NCBI GenBank assembly: GCA_016778985.1
Contig: JADHOM010000007.1
Span: forward strand, 16,394-80,393
Length of the DNA: 64,000 nucleotides
DNA from: Alphaproteobacteria bacterium
GTDB taxonomy: Bacteria; Pseudomonadota; Alphaproteobacteria; Puniceispirillales; UBA1172
Direction of reading: 5' to 3'
A model generated the notes under the pieces. The model was given only the letters and a program-made list of their open reading frames with translations, had not been told where the DNA came from and did no database searches. The position numbers and the translations under genes are program-made. Below, in pieces: positions 42,853 through 53,040 of this stretch. How positions within the stretch are numbered: the first letter of the stretch is position 1; each line of letters opens with the position of its first letter.

Positions 42853-44229
42853 ATGGCAAGCACATATGATTTTGATCTGATCACCATTGGCGGTGGTTCT
42901 GGGGGCGTCAGGGCTAGTCGCATTGCCGCCAGCCACGGCGCAAAAGTGGCAGTTGTTGAGGAAGACCGTTTAGGCGGCACTTGCGTTCTGCGCGGATGTG
43001 TCCCTAAAAAGCTGCTTGTATATGGGGCTAGTTTTGCCAGTGATTTCGCTGATGCGGCTGGCTTTGGCTGGCAGGTTTCAGCACCAGTTCATGACTGGCC
43101 TGCCTTAATCAAAGCCAAAAATGATGAGCTTGATCGGCTGGCTGGCATTTACCGCGGCATGATGGATAAGGCCGGAGTCACGGTTATAGAAGGCCGCGGC
43201 GTTATCACCGGCGCTCATGAAGTCACAGTCAATGGTAAGGTATGGACGGCGGAGCGTATCCTGATTGCTGTTGGCGGCTGGCCGCATATCCCTGACATTC
43301 CGGGGATGCGTGATCACGCCATTAGCTCAAACGAAGCCCTGGACTTACCGCAACGCCCTGATCAGATTGTCATTCAAGGAAGCGGTTATATTGCCGTTGA
43401 GTTTGCTGGCATCTTTGCAAGTTTTGGGGTGGAAACGCATTTGGTTTTTCGGGCTAGCCAACCCCTGCGCGGATTTGATCCTGATATGCGTCAGGGGCTG
43501 ATGACGGCCATGCAAGACCGCGGCGTTATCCTTCATGCGGGGACAAATATTACATCTGTTGCTAGCGATGATGATAAAACCGCTGTTAGCCTTGATAATG
43601 GAAATACTTTGCGTGTTGATTGCGTCATGGCGGCGACTGGCAGGCGGCCAAATATTACCGGGTTAGGGCTGGCTGATCAGGGCGTTGCCCTTACAGATAA
43701 TGGTGCGATCAAGGTTCAAGATGACGCGCAGACGTCTATCAGTACAATTTATGCGATTGGTGATGTCACAGACCGGATTAATCTAACCCCTGTTGCTATC
43801 GCTGAAGGGCATAGATTTGCTGATCATTTTTATGGCCAGAATAGCCACCCTCAGGCAAATAGGCCCATGAGCTACACTAATATCCCTTCAGCTGTCTTTA
43901 GCCAGCCGCCTATTGCTAGTGTTGGGCTAACCGAAGATGAGGCCAAGCAACAGGGATTGTCGATTAAGGTTTATGTAGAATCGTTTCGAGCAATGAAAAA
44001 CACGCTAGCAGGCCGTAATGAAAAATCAATAATGAAACTGATTGTAAATGCTGAAGATGATAAAGTTATCGGCGCTCATATGCTAGGTTTTGATGCGCCG
44101 GAAATTATTCAAGGCATTGCGATTGCGTTTAAAGCGGGTGCAACTAAGGCTGATTTTGATGCTACTATTGGTATTCACCCAACTGCCGCCGAAGAGTTTG
44201 TGACCATGCGGACACCGCGAGATGGATAA
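42853..44229 (+). CDS. gor: Glutathione-disulfide reductase
   Basis: FAD-dependent pyridine nucleotide-disulfide oxidoreductase, 458 residues, that regenerates GSH with NADPH. The FAD site is TIGGGSGGVRASRIAASHGA; the redox disulfide is in GGTCVLRGCVPKKLLVYG, the Gor form of the motif; the NADPH Rossmann motif is IQGSGYIAVEFAGI; FAD-binding IYAIGDVTDR follows; and the C-terminal catalytic His-Glu is in GIHPTAAEEF. AGGAGATATAAG precedes the ATG. It is separated by 124 bp from the DAHP synthase gene. Confidence 0.95.
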   Translation: MASTYDFDLITIGGGSGGVRASRIAASHGAKVAVVEEDRLGGTCVLRGCVPKKLLVYGASFASDFADAAGFGWQVSAPVHDWPALIKAKNDELDRLAGIYRGMMDKAGVTVIEGRGVITGAHEVTVNGKVWTAERILIAVGGWPHIPDIPGMRDHAISSNEALDLPQRPDQIVIQGSGYIAVEFAGIFASFGVETHLVFRASQPLRGFDPDMRQGLMTAMQDRGVILHAGTNITSVASDDDKTAVSLDNGNTLRVDCVMAATGRRPNITGLGLADQGVALTDNGAIKVQDDAQTSISTIYAIGDVTDRINLTPVAIAEGHRFADHFYGQNSHPQANRPMSYTNIPSAVFSQPPIASVGLTEDEAKQQGLSIKVYVESFRAMKNTLAGRNEKSIMKLIVNAEDDKVIGAHMLGFDAPEIIQGIAIAFKAGATKADFDATIGIHPTAAEEFVTMRTPRDG

Positions 44230-44257
44230 TCGCATCATCCTGTGCCCCGTTATTGCA

Positions 44258-44289
44258 AAATCCCCATAATGGTAAATCCCCATAATGGT
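44258..44289. repeat. Perfect 16-bp tandem duplication upstream of DAHP synthase
   Basis: AAATCCCCATAATGGT occurs twice head to tail with no mismatch in the gor-aroG gap. It lies about 65 bp before the DAHP synthase start, where it could affect promoter spacing. Confidence 0.9.
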
Positions 44290-44353
44290 AATCATTGTCA
44301 AAACAGCAGAATTACTGTTATTATGAATGACAACTTACATAATGGGGTTAATT

Positions 44354-45736
44354 ATGGGCTGGACACCATCTTCTTGGCGTAAACTGCCGATCGTACAGGT
44401 GCCTGAATATGACGATCAGGAGCACCTAAAATCGGTTGAAAATAAGCTAGCGGCTATGCCGCCTTTGGTTTTTGCTGGTGAAGTGATGGCTCTACGTCAG
44501 CGGCTTGCTGATGTCGCTTTAGGTAAGGCGTTTTTGCTTCAGGGTGGCGATTGCGCGGAAAGCTTTGATGATTTTTCGGCTAATAATATTCGAGATACCT
44601 TTAAGCTGTTTTTACAGATGGCGGTTGTCCTGACATTTGGCGCCTCTATGCCTGTGATCAAGCTTGGCCGGATTGCGGGCCAGTTTGCTAAGCCGCGCTC
44701 CTCGCCGGTTGAGGTGATTGATGGCGTCGAACTGCCTAGTTATCGTGGTGACATGGTCAATGGTAATGCCTTTACAGCGGCGGCTCGTTTGCCCAACCCT
44801 AACCGTTTGCTTGAGGGCTATCATCAATCGGCTTCTAGCTTAAACTTATTGCGGGCTTTTGCATCTGGCGGTCTTGCTGATCTTGAAAAGGTGCATGGCT
44901 GGACGCTTGATTTTGTGTCAGACTCATCGCAAGCCCAGCGATATGAGGAAATTGCTGGTCAGATTGATGACTGCCTGAACTTTATGCGCGCATGCGGTAT
45001 TTCAAGTGATAAAACCTTGCGTCTGCGTGAGACGGAGTTTTATACCAGCCACGAAGCGCTTCTATTGAACTATGAAGAAGCCTTTACCCGTAAAGACACG
45101 ATTACCGAAGAAGGTGGATATTTTTCAACAACAGCCCATATGCTGTGGATTGGTGACCGGACACGGCAACTTGATGGGGCGCATGTTGAATATATGCGTG
45201 GGATTAAGAATCCGATTGGCTTGAAATGTGGCCCATCTATGGAAACAGATGATTTGCTACGTCTCATAGAAACCCTTAATCCGGAAAATATCCCCGGAAA
45301 ATTAACCCTGATAAGTCGCATGGGTGCTGATAAAATCATGGATAAACTGCCGCCAATGCTGGAGGCAGTGAAGGCGTCAGGCTATGACGTTGTCTGGTGT
45401 AGTGATCCGATGCATGGCAACACGGTGAAGGCCTCATCTGGATATAAAACACGGCGCGTCAATGATGTTTTGAATGAGGTAGAAGGCTTTTTCAAAGCGC
45501 ATGATATGGTAGGTACATATCCGGGTGGAATTCATTTTGAAATGACCGGTTCAAACGTGACAGAATGTGTTGGCGGTGATGTGCAAGCGGTTAGTGAGGA
45601 TGATCTTTCCAACCGTTACCATACCTTCTGTGACCCTCGGCTAAATGCTAATCAATCGCTAGAATTAGCGTTTTTGATTGCGGATTTGCTACAAAAACGC
45701 CGTGTATCAAAGGATGGCTTGGCGAAAGCCTCATAA
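44354..45736 (+). CDS. 3-deoxy-7-phosphoheptulonate synthase, class II
   Basis: First enzyme of the shikimate pathway, class II (plant/AroH-like) type, 460 residues. Family motifs are [17 protein letters not shown] at the N-terminus, [11 protein letters not shown] with the metal-binding Cys, [25 protein letters not shown] segment, [24 protein letters not shown] and [22 protein letters not shown] at 44354 follows GGGGTTAATT; an in-frame start at 44327 adds nine unconserved residues. Feedback type is not deducible. Confidence 0.95.
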   Translation: MGWTPSSWRKLPIVQVPEYDDQEHLKSVENKLAAMPPLVFAGEVMALRQRLADVALGKAFLLQGGDCAESFDDFSANNIRDTFKLFLQMAVVLTFGASMPVIKLGRIAGQFAKPRSSPVEVIDGVELPSYRGDMVNGNAFTAAARLPNPNRLLEGYHQSASSLNLLRAFASGGLADLEKVHGWTLDFVSDSSQAQRYEEIAGQIDDCLNFMRACGISSDKTLRLRETEFYTSHEALLLNYEEAFTRKDTITEEGGYFSTTAHMLWIGDRTRQLDGAHVEYMRGIKNPIGLKCGPSMETDDLLRLIETLNPENIPGKLTLISRMGADKIMDKLPPMLEAVKASGYDVVWCSDPMHGNTVKASSGYKTRRVNDVLNEVEGFFKAHDMVGTYPGGIHFEMTGSNVTECVGGDVQAVSEDDLSNRYHTFCDPRLNANQSLELAFLIADLLQKRRVSKDGLAKAS

Positions 45737-45781
45737 AGTCATCATCATTGGCGCAAGAGCAAAACATTATTGAGCATATAA

Positions 45782-46918
45782 ATGGCATTATCGACACCTT
45801 TTCCAGGCCCTTCGCCCGAGCAACATCCTAGTCTGACAGATAGCTATTTTCTGCGTAGCAAAGCGGTGGTTGAACAGCATGGTGATATTGACGTCACCTA
45901 TGCCGTTTTTATGCGGCGGCCGGTTTTGTCAGCTCCTGCAATGGCGATAGATTGGCTTGAAGCCATGATGGCGCATCGCCAGATGAGTGTAGATATTAAT
46001 CTCTGTCACCCCGAAGGCAGCTGGGTCGGGGCGGGGCAACCGATCTGTTATATCACGGGGGCATTATCTGGACTGGTTGATTTGGAAACCGTATTTTTGC
46101 AGCGCATTGGGGCGGCCTGTGTCGCGGCATATAATGCACATGCCATGTGTTCAAGCCTTCCAAAAGTGTCATTTCTGGCTATGGATGCCCGCCATTGTGC
46201 TGGTACAGATATGTCAGAATTAATGGCATATGGCGCGTCGGTTGGCTCCAAAGTGGCGCAGCGTGATGATCATGCGACAGGATTTATAGGCTCATCAACG
46301 GATCATACAGCGCATTTTTTTGGCGCAACGCGAGGACGAGGCACTATGCCACATGCCCTCATCGGCTATGCTGGGTCAACACTTGATGCGGCAAAACTCT
46401 ATCGCAAAACCTTTCCTGATCAACCTCTGACCGTGTTAATTGATTATTTTGGAAATGAGGTCACTGACGCGCTCGCGGTGGCGACAGAGTTTTCTGATAT
46501 GGCGGCAGCAGGAGAGCTATCGGTGCGGCTGGATACTCATGGTGGTCGCTATTGTGAAGGGCTAGATGTACAGGCGTCTTACGCCGTTCTTAATCGCAAT
46601 AAACCGCAATCTATTCGCGCTTATCGCACTGATAGTGAGCTGAAAAGCCTCATCGGGACAGGTGTTTCTGCGGCGGCGGCATGGCATCTCCGTGAACAAT
46701 TGGATAAGCATGGTTTTGATAAGGTAAAAATTGTTTGCTCAAGTGGCTTTGGCCCTGAAAAATGTAGGGTCTTTGCGCTTGCCGATGCGCCAGTCGATCT
46801 AATCGGTAGCGGGTCTTTTTTACCGAACCAATGGTCTGAAACTTATGCGACAGCAGATATCATTGCCTATGGTGATGTTAGCCGTGTCAAAAAAGGGCGC
46901 GAGTTTCTTATTCCATAA
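45782..46918 (+). CDS. Nicotinate phosphoribosyltransferase-like protein
   Basis: A 378-residue type II phosphoribosyltransferase-fold protein. The N-terminal domain has LTDSYFLRSK and the VFMRRP strand; the barrel has MDARHCAGTDMSELMAYGASVG, TMPHALIGYAGSTLDAA with the catalytic-region His, and VRLDTHGGRYCEGLD. It would form nicotinate mononucleotide from nicotinate and PRPP. The adjacent nadE gene supports a role in NAD salvage. It differs from E. coli PncB in detail, so a related substrate such as a nicotinate analogue is possible. It starts 46 bp after the DAHP synthase. Confidence 0.85.
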   Translation: MALSTPFPGPSPEQHPSLTDSYFLRSKAVVEQHGDIDVTYAVFMRRPVLSAPAMAIDWLEAMMAHRQMSVDINLCHPEGSWVGAGQPICYITGALSGLVDLETVFLQRIGAACVAAYNAHAMCSSLPKVSFLAMDARHCAGTDMSELMAYGASVGSKVAQRDDHATGFIGSSTDHTAHFFGATRGRGTMPHALIGYAGSTLDAAKLYRKTFPDQPLTVLIDYFGNEVTDALAVATEFSDMAAAGELSVRLDTHGGRYCEGLDVQASYAVLNRNKPQSIRAYRTDSELKSLIGTGVSAAAAWHLREQLDKHGFDKVKIVCSSGFGPEKCRVFALADAPVDLIGSGSFLPNQWSETYATADIIAYGDVSRVKKGREFLIP

Positions 46919-46977
46919 CGGTATCAGATTATGATTTTGGCTTTACCAGCCTTACTCTTTCCTGCTAGGAAAACGAT

Positions 46978-48639
46978 ATGAAAACGCACCTTATTTGCGC
47001 TATTGCTCAGTTAAACTTCAAACTGGGGGCGATAGATGAAAATGCCCATGCAATTATCAGAGCGCACCAGCAAGCGGCGGCGCAACAGGCGGATTTTATG
47101 CTTGTTCCAGAAATGTATCTATCGGGATATCAGCTTGATGATCTCATCCTGGTGGACGGTTTTATGGATCATATTGATGCCGCCATATCAAAACTTGCTA
47201 AATTAACGGCTAATAATGCACCGGCGATGATTATTGGTGCGCCGCGACGCGCTGGCGGTAAACTCTATAACTCGGTTTATGTTCTTGATGGTGGGGTTAT
47301 CGTGGCAACTCGCGATAAGGTGCGTCTGCCGATTGGTGGGGTTTTTGATGATCCGCGTAATTTTGCCCATGGCGTCATGCCTGAACCGGTAGTGATCAGA
47401 GGTGTATCCATTGGCCTGCCGATTTGTGAAGACCTCTGGCATGCTGATGTTGTTAGGCATATCTGCCAAAACGGTGCCGATATTATTTTATGTCCTAATG
47501 GTTCACCATTTGAGATTGATAAAACCGATCAGCGTATCCAAACAGCGGTGGCACGAGCGGTTGAAAATAAAGTGCCTGTGGTCTATGCCAATTTGGTGGG
47601 TGGGCAGGATGATCAGATTTTTGATGGGGCGTCTTTTGCGGTTAATCCTGACGGCTCGCTCGGATGTCATTTGCCGTCATTTGTAGAAGCGCTGACCATG
47701 ATCACCTTAACAGGCGATGATGATGGCTGGGCAGTCGCAGGGACGGTTACTAAACCCGAAGAAGGCCTTGCCGCAATCTGGCGCTGTGTCGTGCTGGGTA
47801 TTCGTGATTATGTTCAGAAAAATGGTTTTGAGCGGGTGGTATTAGGCCTATCAGGCGGCATTGATTCTGCGCTTGTCGCAGCGCTGGCGGTTGATGCGCT
47901 TGGCGCTGATAAGGTTGAGGCAGTGATGATGCCATCACCTTACACTAGTCAGAGCAGTTTGGATGATGCCACAGAGCAAGCCAAGCGGCTTAGTATAAGG
48001 CTGGATGATATCAGCATTGTCGCTGGTATGGATGCTATGGAAGCCGCATTAGCAGATAGTTTTGCTCGTGGTGATGCGGGCCTTGCGCGTGAAAATCTGC
48101 AATCCCGTCTGCGTGGTCTGACGTTGATGTCTATATCAAATACTACGGGTGCATTGGTATTGACGACCGGCAATAAATCCGAATATGCGACAGGTTATGC
48201 AACGCTTTATGGGGATATGTGCGGGGCTTATGCGCCTCTCATAGATGTCTGGAAGACCACAGCCTTTGCCCTGGCGAGATGGCGAAATGCGAATTATCCA
48301 CAAGGTGTTCTGGGGCAGGAAGGTGAAATTATTCACCCTAATATTATCGAAAAGCCGCCCTCTGCAGAATTGCGTCCTGATCAAAAGGATACCGATTCTT
48401 TGCCAGAATATGCTGTTCTAGATAATATTATGCAGCAATTGGTGGAAGCGATGGTGTCGCCCACTGAGCTGATTAAAAATGGCTATGATGCGGCGGTGGT
48501 TAGCCGCTGTGCTAGGTTATTGCGATTAGCGGAATATAAACGGAAGCAAGCCGCCCCTGGCCCGAAAGTGACTAAACGCGCCTTTTATCGTGATCGCCGC
48601 TTTCCAATTACGTCCGCTTATGATGGGATAGGAGAATAA
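46978..48639 (+). CDS. nadE: Glutamine-dependent NAD+ synthase
   Basis: Final step of NAD synthesis, 553 residues. Residues 1-~265 are a nitrilase-like glutaminase with the Glu in VPEMYLSGYQ, Lys in RDKVRLP and Cys in GLPICEDLWH. Residues ~275-553 are the ATP-PPase synthetase domain with LGLSGGIDSALVAAL, TTGNKSEYATGYATLYGDM and RPDQKDTDSLPEY. Both catalytic halves are complete, so glutamine is the nitrogen source. It lies 60 bp after the nicotinate phosphoribosyltransferase and two bases before gltX. Confidence 0.96.
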   Translation: MKTHLICAIAQLNFKLGAIDENAHAIIRAHQQAAAQQADFMLVPEMYLSGYQLDDLILVDGFMDHIDAAISKLAKLTANNAPAMIIGAPRRAGGKLYNSVYVLDGGVIVATRDKVRLPIGGVFDDPRNFAHGVMPEPVVIRGVSIGLPICEDLWHADVVRHICQNGADIILCPNGSPFEIDKTDQRIQTAVARAVENKVPVVYANLVGGQDDQIFDGASFAVNPDGSLGCHLPSFVEALTMITLTGDDDGWAVAGTVTKPEEGLAAIWRCVVLGIRDYVQKNGFERVVLGLSGGIDSALVAALAVDALGADKVEAVMMPSPYTSQSSLDDATEQAKRLSIRLDDISIVAGMDAMEAALADSFARGDAGLARENLQSRLRGLTLMSISNTTGALVLTTGNKSEYATGYATLYGDMCGAYAPLIDVWKTTAFALARWRNANYPQGVLGQEGEIIHPNIIEKPPSAELRPDQKDTDSLPEYAVLDNIMQQLVEAMVSPTELIKNGYDAAVVSRCARLLRLAEYKRKQAAPGPKVTKRAFYRDRRFPITSAYDGIGE

Positions 48640-48641
48640 AT

Positions 48642-49976
48642 ATGTCGTCCCCTTTGGTGAGATTTGCCCCTAGCCCTACTGGTCATCTTCATGTTGGGAA
48701 TATGCGAACAGCGTTGGTCAATTATCTGTTTGCGCGTGCCAATAATGGTCAGTTCATGTTGCGTATAGATGATACCGATGATGAGCGTTCAGATGCCGCT
48801 TTTGAGGCAAGTATTCGGTATGATCTGGACTGGATGGGCATGCATTGGGATGTCGAGGACAGACAATCGGCACGTCTCGATAAATATCATGCTGGATTGC
48901 AAAAACTGATCCAATCAGGCCGTGCCTATCCGTGTTTTGAAACACCTGAAGAATTATCACTCAAGCGTAAATCACAATTATCTGCTGGACGGCCGCCGGT
49001 TTATGATCGCTCTGCTCTAAAGCTTAGCCAAGATGAGATTGATAGTCGGATGGCGGCGGGTGAGATGCCACATTATCGGTTCATGCTTACCCATGATATG
49101 GTGACATGGCAAGATATGGTGCGAGGGGAGCAGTCTATTCAAATGTCCAGCCTGTCTGATCCTGTCATTTTGCGGGCTGATGGGCGATTTATCTATACGC
49201 TTGCCTCAGTCATTGATGATGGCGATCACAAGATTACGCATATTTTGCGCGGCGAAGATCATACGACAAACTCGGCAGCTCAATATCAGCTTTTTGAAGC
49301 ATTGGGATATCTGATCCCTGAAATGGGTCATTTTGCCTTGTTAGCTGGTGCTGATGGTGAGGGGCTGTCAAAACGCATTGGCTCATTATCTATTGGCAGT
49401 TTGCGCGAGGACGGTATTGAAGCGATGGCAATCGCCAGCCTGTTAGCGCGCATTGGTACGTCTGATCCGGTTGAAGTTCGGACAGCGATGGATGACATTA
49501 TCGCAGGGTTTGATATTTCCAGATTTGGCCGCGCAACGCCGCGCTTTGATCCAGAACAACTTAACCAGATTAATAGCAAATTGCTGTCGGAAATGGCATT
49601 TTCTGACATTAAGGACAGGCTTGATGCGGCACCAATTACTGCCGAATTATGGGATGCGGTGAAAGGCAACATACATAAACTAAGTGATGTCTCGGTCTGG
49701 GCAGATGTTTGTTATGCTTCTATCGAGCCGATACAGGCAGATGAGCAGGTGCTGGCCGCCGCCTTGACGTGTTTTCCAGATGGCGCACTTGACGCTTCAA
49801 GCTGGGGTGAATGGGCAAAAGCCGTGATGTCGCTAACCGGGCTTAAGGGCAAAGCCGTATTTATGCCATTGCGGCAAGCAATTACAGGGCGTGAGCAAGG
49901 ACCTGACATGGCAACCTTACTGCCATTGATTGAACGCGATAGAATTATCCGTCGTCTAAAAGGAGAGACCGCTTGA
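48642..49976 (+). CDS. gltX: Glutamyl-tRNA synthetase
   Basis: Class I synthetase, 444 residues. The HIGH region is FAPSPTGHLHVGNMRTALVN, with RIDDTDDERS next and the KMSKS-equivalent GEGLSKRIGS. The length and the shortened C-terminus fit the second GltX type of alphaproteobacteria, which may charge tRNA-Gln as well; whether another gltX exists outside the window is unknown. ATG follows GGAGAATAAAT. The cysS start overlaps its stop, so the two are coupled. Confidence 0.93.
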   Translation: MSSPLVRFAPSPTGHLHVGNMRTALVNYLFARANNGQFMLRIDDTDDERSDAAFEASIRYDLDWMGMHWDVEDRQSARLDKYHAGLQKLIQSGRAYPCFETPEELSLKRKSQLSAGRPPVYDRSALKLSQDEIDSRMAAGEMPHYRFMLTHDMVTWQDMVRGEQSIQMSSLSDPVILRADGRFIYTLASVIDDGDHKITHILRGEDHTTNSAAQYQLFEALGYLIPEMGHFALLAGADGEGLSKRIGSLSIGSLREDGIEAMAIASLLARIGTSDPVEVRTAMDDIIAGFDISRFGRATPRFDPEQLNQINSKLLSEMAFSDIKDRLDAAPITAELWDAVKGNIHKLSDVSVWADVCYASIEPIQADEQVLAAALTCFPDGALDASSWGEWAKAVMSLTGLKGKAVFMPLRQAITGREQGPDMATLLPLIERDRIIRRLKGETA

Positions 49977-51340
49977 TGCCTAAGCCAGCATTGCGGTTTT
50001 ATAATACGCTAAACCGCCAGAAAGATATCTTTACCCCGATTGATCCTGATCATATTCGGCTCTATGTATGTGGGCCAACGGTGTATGATCGCATCCATAT
50101 TGGAAATGCGCGTCCGGTAGTTGTTTTTGATGTCTTGGCGCGGCTCTTGCGCTATGTTTATCCTAACGTCACCTATGTCCGAAATATCACGGATATTGAT
50201 GATAAGATCAATGCCCGTGCGGCCGAACGCGGCATAACAATCCGTAAATTAACTAATGAAACAACCAAGTATTTTCACAATGATTGCAGGGCGTTAGGGG
50301 CAATTCCACCTGATCATGAACCGCGGGCAACAGATCATATTGATGGTATGATTGCGATGATTGAAACGCTAATCACACGCGGCCATGCTTATGAAGCTGA
50401 AGGCCATGTTTTGTTTGATGTGCCATCCTTTCCCGCTTATGGCAAACTATCTGGGCGCAGTACTGATGAATTGCGGGCAGGGGCTAGGGTTGAGGTCGCG
50501 CCATATAAAAAATCCGCAATGGATTTTGTTTTATGGAAGCCGTCAGATGATGACACGCCAGGCTGGGATAGCCCGTGGGGTCGCGGCCGTCCGGGCTGGC
50601 ATATTGAATGTTCAGCCATGAGCCGGGCTTATCTGGGTGAGGTATTTGATATTCATGGTGGCGGCTTGGATTTAATATTTCCGCATCATGAGAATGAGAT
50701 ATGTCAGTCATGTGCCGCCCATGATCATACCGAAATGGCGCGAGTCTGGATGCATAATGGCTATGTCACTGTCTCAGGTGAGAAAATGTCAAAATCCTTG
50801 GGGAACTTTGTGACTATGTCAGAGTTGCTTGATAAAACGCGCGGTGAGGTTATTCGTCATAGTCTGTTGCAAGCGCAATATCGGGGACCACTAGACTTTT
50901 CTTATGATGCGATGACTGAGAGCGAGGCGGCATTAAGCGGGCTTTATCGCGCTCTTGGGGATGCGCCAATTGATATGGATGCACCTGTTGATGATGCCTT
51001 TCTTGAGGCATTGTCGGATGATTTGAACACGCCTTTGGCATTGGCGCGGCTTCATCAATTGGCAAATATGGTCAATCGTGGTGATGAAGCGGCACGGCCA
51101 GTGCTAAAACGCTCGGCGGAGCTGTTGGGATTACTGTCCGATACGGCGACCGCATGGTTTCATCACTCAAGGCAAGATGATGGCATTGATGATGCGTCTA
51201 TTCAGGCATTGATTGATCAACGCAGGCAGGCGCGTGCTGACCGCAATTTTGCCGAAGCGGACAAAATTAGAGACGAATTAACTGCTCATGGCATTACTCT
51301 TGAAGATAAGGCCGATGAGACAATTTGGCGTCGGGGTTAA
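49976..51340 (+). CDS. cysS: Cysteinyl-tRNA synthetase
   Basis: Class I synthetase, 454 residues. LYVCGPTVYDRIHIGNARP carries the first zinc Cys and the HIGH motif. The second zinc site is in WHIECSAMSRAYLG and FPHHENEICQSCAAH, and the KMSKS loop is SGEKMSKSLGNF. ATG at 49976 overlaps the gltX stop by one base (TGATG) and follows AGGAGAGACCGCTTG, indicating translational coupling. cimA follows after 83 bp. Confidence 0.95.
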   Translation: MPKPALRFYNTLNRQKDIFTPIDPDHIRLYVCGPTVYDRIHIGNARPVVVFDVLARLLRYVYPNVTYVRNITDIDDKINARAAERGITIRKLTNETTKYFHNDCRALGAIPPDHEPRATDHIDGMIAMIETLITRGHAYEAEGHVLFDVPSFPAYGKLSGRSTDELRAGARVEVAPYKKSAMDFVLWKPSDDDTPGWDSPWGRGRPGWHIECSAMSRAYLGEVFDIHGGGLDLIFPHHENEICQSCAAHDHTEMARVWMHNGYVTVSGEKMSKSLGNFVTMSELLDKTRGEVIRHSLLQAQYRGPLDFSYDAMTESEAALSGLYRALGDAPIDMDAPVDDAFLEALSDDLNTPLALARLHQLANMVNRGDEAARPVLKRSAELLGLLSDTATAWFHHSRQDDGIDDASIQALIDQRRQARADRNFAEADKIRDELTAHGITLEDKADETIWRRG

Positions 51341-51423
51341 ATCGAGAATATGATGAAAATGATCTATGTTATTGCTCATCATGGGCTCTAATGCCATAAA
51401 GATGCAGAACAGAGGATATAAAC

Positions 51424-53037
51424 ATGGCCGATAAACGAATTTGGCTTTTTGATACTACGCTCCGAGATGGCGGCCAGACCAGAGGAATTGATTTCTCTGT
51501 TGCTGATAAGATTGCTATTGCCCAAGCACTTGATGAGATTGGTATTGACTATGTTGAAGGCGGTTGGCCCGGCGCTAATCCAACAGATGATAGCTTTTTT
51601 TCACAGTTTCCAGCACTGCAAAATGCCAAATCAGTTGCCTTTGGCATGACTCGGCGTGGCGGCCGTAGCTCAGCTAATGATCCCGGATTGGTCGCCGTTA
51701 TTAATGCCGAAACTGATGCTACATGCCTGGTTGGAAAGACGTGGGATTTTCATGTTACCAAGGCGTTAGGAGTGAGCCTTGATGAAAACCTTCACATGAT
51801 CACTGACTCGCTCAACGCTATTAAAGATAAGGGTAGAGAGCCGATTTTTGATTGTGAGCATTTCTTTGACGGCTATAAATCAAATGCTAAATATGCGCTT
51901 GATGTCGTTGCTGCGGCGCGTGATGGCGGTGCTGAATGGATTGTGCTTTGTGATACCAATGGCGGCACCTTGCCTGATGATGTTTATACTGCGGTTAAAA
52001 CTGTCGCTGAAAACTTTCCCGATATTCGCATTGGCATACACACCCATAATGATGCAGGTCTGGCAATTGCCAATACAATAGCCGCGGTTAAGGCGGGTGC
52101 TAGACAGGTGCAAGGCACAATCAATGGTATTGGTGAGCGTTGCGGCAATGCTAATATGATAACGCTTATTCCTAATCTGATGCTGAAAATGGGGTATGAG
52201 ACAGGCATACCGGTTGAGCGTCTGGTTAAGCTGAAAAAGCTGTCGCGGATGCTGGATAGTCGGATTAACAGATTATCGAATGCTCATGCGCCTTATGTTG
52301 GTGATGCGGCATTTGCGCATAAAGGTGGGCTTCATGCCTCTGCCGCGCAAAAAGACCCGCGTACTTATGAACATATTGACCCTGAAAAGGTAGGGAATAG
52401 CCGTCAATATGTTGTCTCTGATCAATCAGGAAAAGCCAATTTCATTGCTCGGTTCAAAGAGCTTGGGATGGATATTGACCCAAAGGATAAGCGTTTAGAT
52501 CGGCTGATTGCTGAGGTTAAAGAGCTAGAGTTTCGCGGCTATGCCTATGATACTGCTGAGGCTAGTTTTGAGCTGATGGTGGCGCGACGACTATTATCGG
52601 TTGATAATTATTTTTCTATTGGCCGTTTCCGCGTCATGGATGAACGCCGATTTAACGCCAATGGTAATTTGGTTGTTGAATCCGAAGCAACTGCAAGCGT
52701 TGTTGTCAGCGGTGTATCTTATCATGAGGCGGCGGTCGGTAATGGTCCGGTTAATGCCGTTGATACCGCTATCCGTAAAGCCCTTGTTAGGGCTTATCCG
52801 TCGCTGGCTGGTGTATCGCTGGTGGATTATAAAGTGCGTATTCTGGCAGGCGATGATGGCGATGGCGGTACAGACGCAGTCACGCGGGTTTTAATTCAAT
52901 GTCATGATGAGGACGGCCTGAACTGGACATCAGTTGGGGTATCGACAAACATTATTGATGCGTCAGTTATCGCCTTAACCGATGCGATGACGTGGAAGCT
53001 CTATCATTCTGGACTGACCCCGCCAGCAGAGGCGTAA
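51424..53037 (+). CDS. cimA: (R)-citramalate synthase
   Basis: Condenses pyruvate with acetyl-CoA to citramalate, a threonine-independent entry to isoleucine. The 537-residue protein has the HMGL-like barrel signature FDTTLRDGGQTRGIDFS, the metal-binding GIHTHNDAGLAIANTIAAV and NGIGERCGNANM, HKGGLHASAAQKDPRTYEHI and a C-terminal LeuA-type regulatory domain (about 400-537). DGGQTRG rather than DGxQ-P and the overall length separate it from LeuA, which is encoded elsewhere in this window. GAGGATATAAAC precedes the ATG. trmJ starts three bases after its stop. Confidence 0.92.
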   Translation: MADKRIWLFDTTLRDGGQTRGIDFSVADKIAIAQALDEIGIDYVEGGWPGANPTDDSFFSQFPALQNAKSVAFGMTRRGGRSSANDPGLVAVINAETDATCLVGKTWDFHVTKALGVSLDENLHMITDSLNAIKDKGREPIFDCEHFFDGYKSNAKYALDVVAAARDGGAEWIVLCDTNGGTLPDDVYTAVKTVAENFPDIRIGIHTHNDAGLAIANTIAAVKAGARQVQGTINGIGERCGNANMITLIPNLMLKMGYETGIPVERLVKLKKLSRMLDSRINRLSNAHAPYVGDAAFAHKGGLHASAAQKDPRTYEHIDPEKVGNSRQYVVSDQSGKANFIARFKELGMDIDPKDKRLDRLIAEVKELEFRGYAYDTAEASFELMVARRLLSVDNYFSIGRFRVMDERRFNANGNLVVESEATASVVVSGVSYHEAAVGNGPVNAVDTAIRKALVRAYPSLAGVSLVDYKVRILAGDDGDGGTDAVTRVLIQCHDEDGLNWTSVGVSTNIIDASVIALTDAMTWKLYHSGLTPPAEA

Positions 53038-53040
53038 TCC